DNA from: Nageia nagi
Taxonomy: Eukaryota; Pinophyta
Length of the DNA: 64,000 bases
Assembly: GCA_050084985.1 (NCBI GenBank)
Contig: JBITNC010000001.1
Span: 117,428,001 to 117,492,000, forward strand
Direction: 5' to 3'
Shown one piece after another: positions 62,385 to 64,000 of this stretch. Position numbers and translations under genes: made by a program. Under the pieces are notes generated by a model that was not told the DNA's origin, ran no database searches, and saw nothing but the letters and a program-made list of their open reading frames with translations. Positions within the stretch are counted from its first letter, which is position 1, and each line of letters opens with the position of its first letter.

Positions 62385-63340
62385 TGAAAGAATACACTAC
62401 TTTTACCTCAAAAAATAGAGAAACTAGGGTTACCCCTATAGTATTCCTAATGTTAGTGTGATAGGTCCATAAAGAATATAGGATTCTTGCATGCCAGTCT
62501 CTATGAGAATTATTAATTATTTTAAGAAAAATAATCTAAATAATTTTTTTTATAGCCTTAGTTTTTCCATTCCCTTAAAGATAATAGGGATTTAAAAAGC
62601 TAATTATATTTTGGTATCCTTTACATAGGGATAGTACTTCCTTATTTTTGAAATTCTTCCCATTTTCTATGATGTTTTGAGCAAGGATTCTAAAATGATA
62701 AATGATATGATGTTATAAAAATTCTACTATTTTTGGCCCTTTTGTAGAGATAATAGCAATAAATTCTACCTATTTTGTAGATATTATTATAAATTTATGG
62801 CCACATGAGTAAGTAGGAGATATCTAACCTATAAGATCTAATGCCCATGTCAAGAATTGCCATAGAGATAGCATGGGTTGTAATGCTTATGATGGTTGGT
62901 TAAACAAATTAGAATGTTGTTGACATTTGAATTATTTTTAACATATTCAATACAATAACATTCAATATTATGCTAATAATATTACATTCACATTAATCAT
63001 TTTGTGATTGTGAGAACACTAAAATATCTTTCACATATTCTATCATGTGCACATAAAATTGCAATTTATGAATCCATCCATTATAGGCATCTAAGTAATA
63101 TCCTATCGAATACCTTATGATAAAGAACATCCCATAACATACAATAACAAGAAGCTTTTAACTTGAATACCTTCTTAGTTTATTTTATTAAATTGATAGG
63201 TAAGACTACATCTCTCAAGAATTTAACTAACTAGATATGCCATAAGTTTTAATCTTCCATTGTAATGTCAAGAACCGCATGTTCCACTCTACCCATATCC
63301 AATTAATATTGGGTGATTTGGATTATTTTAATATGAATGT
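62385..63340 (-). pseudogene. Older gypsy element: integrase (right half)
   Basis: Minus-strand blocks, with stops, are DLIG.ISPTYSCGHKFII, TKGPKIVEFL, ENGKNFKNKEVLSL (catalytic-core Asp changed), NPYYL.GNGKTKAI with the region of the catalytic Glu altered, and LWTYHTNIRNTIGV. The reading ends at VVYSF by the LTR border near 62385 and resumes at 48405 across the 14-kb insertion. The zinc-binding region between about 62960 and 63340 is barely readable. Confidence 0.8.
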
Positions 63341-63341
63341 T

Positions 63342-63790
63342 TTATTTATTAGGGTTACTAGGTATTAAATATATAATTGAATCCATAGCATTAGTAAACC
63401 TCTTAGTTGATCTTGGTGCCACCTCTAGGTTATATTTTTTGAATGACTGTAATAGTGTATCCACCAACTTTTTGTATTTTTGGAAAAAAGGTGCTTTACA
63501 TTGGAAAATACCTTTAAGATTATTTATAATTAATAATGAATCAATCATAAATTTAACTTTTCTTGACTTTAATTTTACAATGATCTTTATAGATAGTATT
63601 AAGGTTTCATATTTAGTGTTACTATTTGTACATGGAAAATTGAGTTTGAAGGAATATGGTATAGGAATTCCTTAGCATGTTATGAATATGATACCAAAAT
63701 CTCCACTTTTGTTGCATCAAGATCCATCAAAATAAATTATCATAGCCCACTCTTCTTGAAAATCAATGAGAATTTTTATCTCATCCAATT
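63342..63790 (-). pseudogene. Older gypsy element: archaeal-type RNase H and tether
   Basis: From about 63760 leftward the minus strand reads YFDGSWCNKSGDFGI, then PYSFKLNFPCTNSNTKYETL and FMIDSLLIINNLKGIFQCKA, and the tether YKKLVDTLLQSFKKYNLEV. Asp, Glu and Asp positions of the RNase H catalytic set are visible. One stop lies near 63675. In this element, too, the domain precedes integrase directly. The + frame at 63337-63675 is its antisense shadow. The element continues past the right edge of the window. Confidence 0.85.
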
Positions 63791-64000
63791 GGAAAACATG
63801 TTCATCTGGTAATTTGATGATGAGCAGTCTATCATTATGTAGTGGTGCTTCAATAAGATAATTATGAATTGACCTTTAATTAATTTTTAATTTATGAATT
63901 ATAGATTTAATTATATTAAATGCATAATCCATTTATATGTTCTTGTATTTTGGTAGATTTTATTTATCATATATTTTAATGGATCTACTTTGGCAATTAC
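63791..64000 (-). other. Edge of the window, older gypsy element continues
   Basis: By position this should be pol sequence upstream of the RNase H (its RT side), but I could not read a conserved block in it. Confidence 0.3.

Noticed and set aside
63337-63675. 112-codon + strand frame
   Set aside because: Antisense shadow of the archaeal-type RNase H and tether read on the minus strand.

Overview
This window looks like intergenic DNA from a large, transposon-rich seed-plant nuclear genome, probably a gymnosperm. It is visibly AT-rich and has almost no long intact reading frames. It is filled with old L1-type LINEs, Ty3/gypsy elements (including ones with a second RNase H, as in the plant Tat lineage), a small LTR element primed by initiator methionine tRNA, and a plant-mobile-domain (PMD) remnant. 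The gymnosperm assignment is inferred from the density and age of unpurged elements; nothing in the sequence fixes the species.

Only one gene looks intact: a small CLE signalling-peptide precursor at 24387-24647 (+). It has an N-terminal signal peptide and ends exactly with the dodecapeptide RTVPSGPNPLHN. It sits in a roughly 10-kb stretch with little recognisable transposon coding, between a LINE on the left and a duplicated non-coding segment on the right.

Layout. 1-3.6 kb: a pair of about 1-kb direct repeats (probable LTRs). 3.85-4.26 kb: a diverged copy of a repeat that recurs at 13.4-13.9 kb. 6.0-8.9 kb: a 5'-truncated LINE on the + strand with a dead reverse transcriptase. 10.8-15.1 kb: two diverged copies of a 1.2-1.5-kb segment; one carries a 309-bp inverted-repeat insertion whose empty site is preserved in the other, and a 200-bp near-identical tandem duplication lies between them. 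16-23.15 kb: a second, near full-length LINE with ORF1, endonuclease and RT, all decayed, interrupted by an LTR-like insertion at about 19.7-21.1 kb. 23.2-27 kb: the CLE gene and its flanks. 26.7-30.7 kb: a segmental duplication. 32.7 kb: a CACTA-like terminus. 35.6-37.8 kb: a minus-strand gypsy pol remnant (RNase H, second RNase H, integrase). 40.1-42.2 kb: a PMD pseudogene on the + strand. 45.36-47.03 kb: a complete non-autonomous LTR retrotransposon with a perfect 5-bp target duplication. 48.4-62.4 kb: a large minus-strand gypsy element with about 2-kb LTRs and an additional sense ORF region after integrase. It has inserted into the integrase of an older gypsy element, whose halves lie at about 48.1-48.4 kb and 62.4-64.0 kb.

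The transposon genes do not act together as a system; nearly all carry stops and frameshifts. The most interesting points are the CLE peptide gene, the nested gypsy pair with two different pol domain orders in one window, the uncharacterised accessory ORF of the 14-kb element, the PMD remnant with a possible intron, and the insertion proven by its paralogous empty site.
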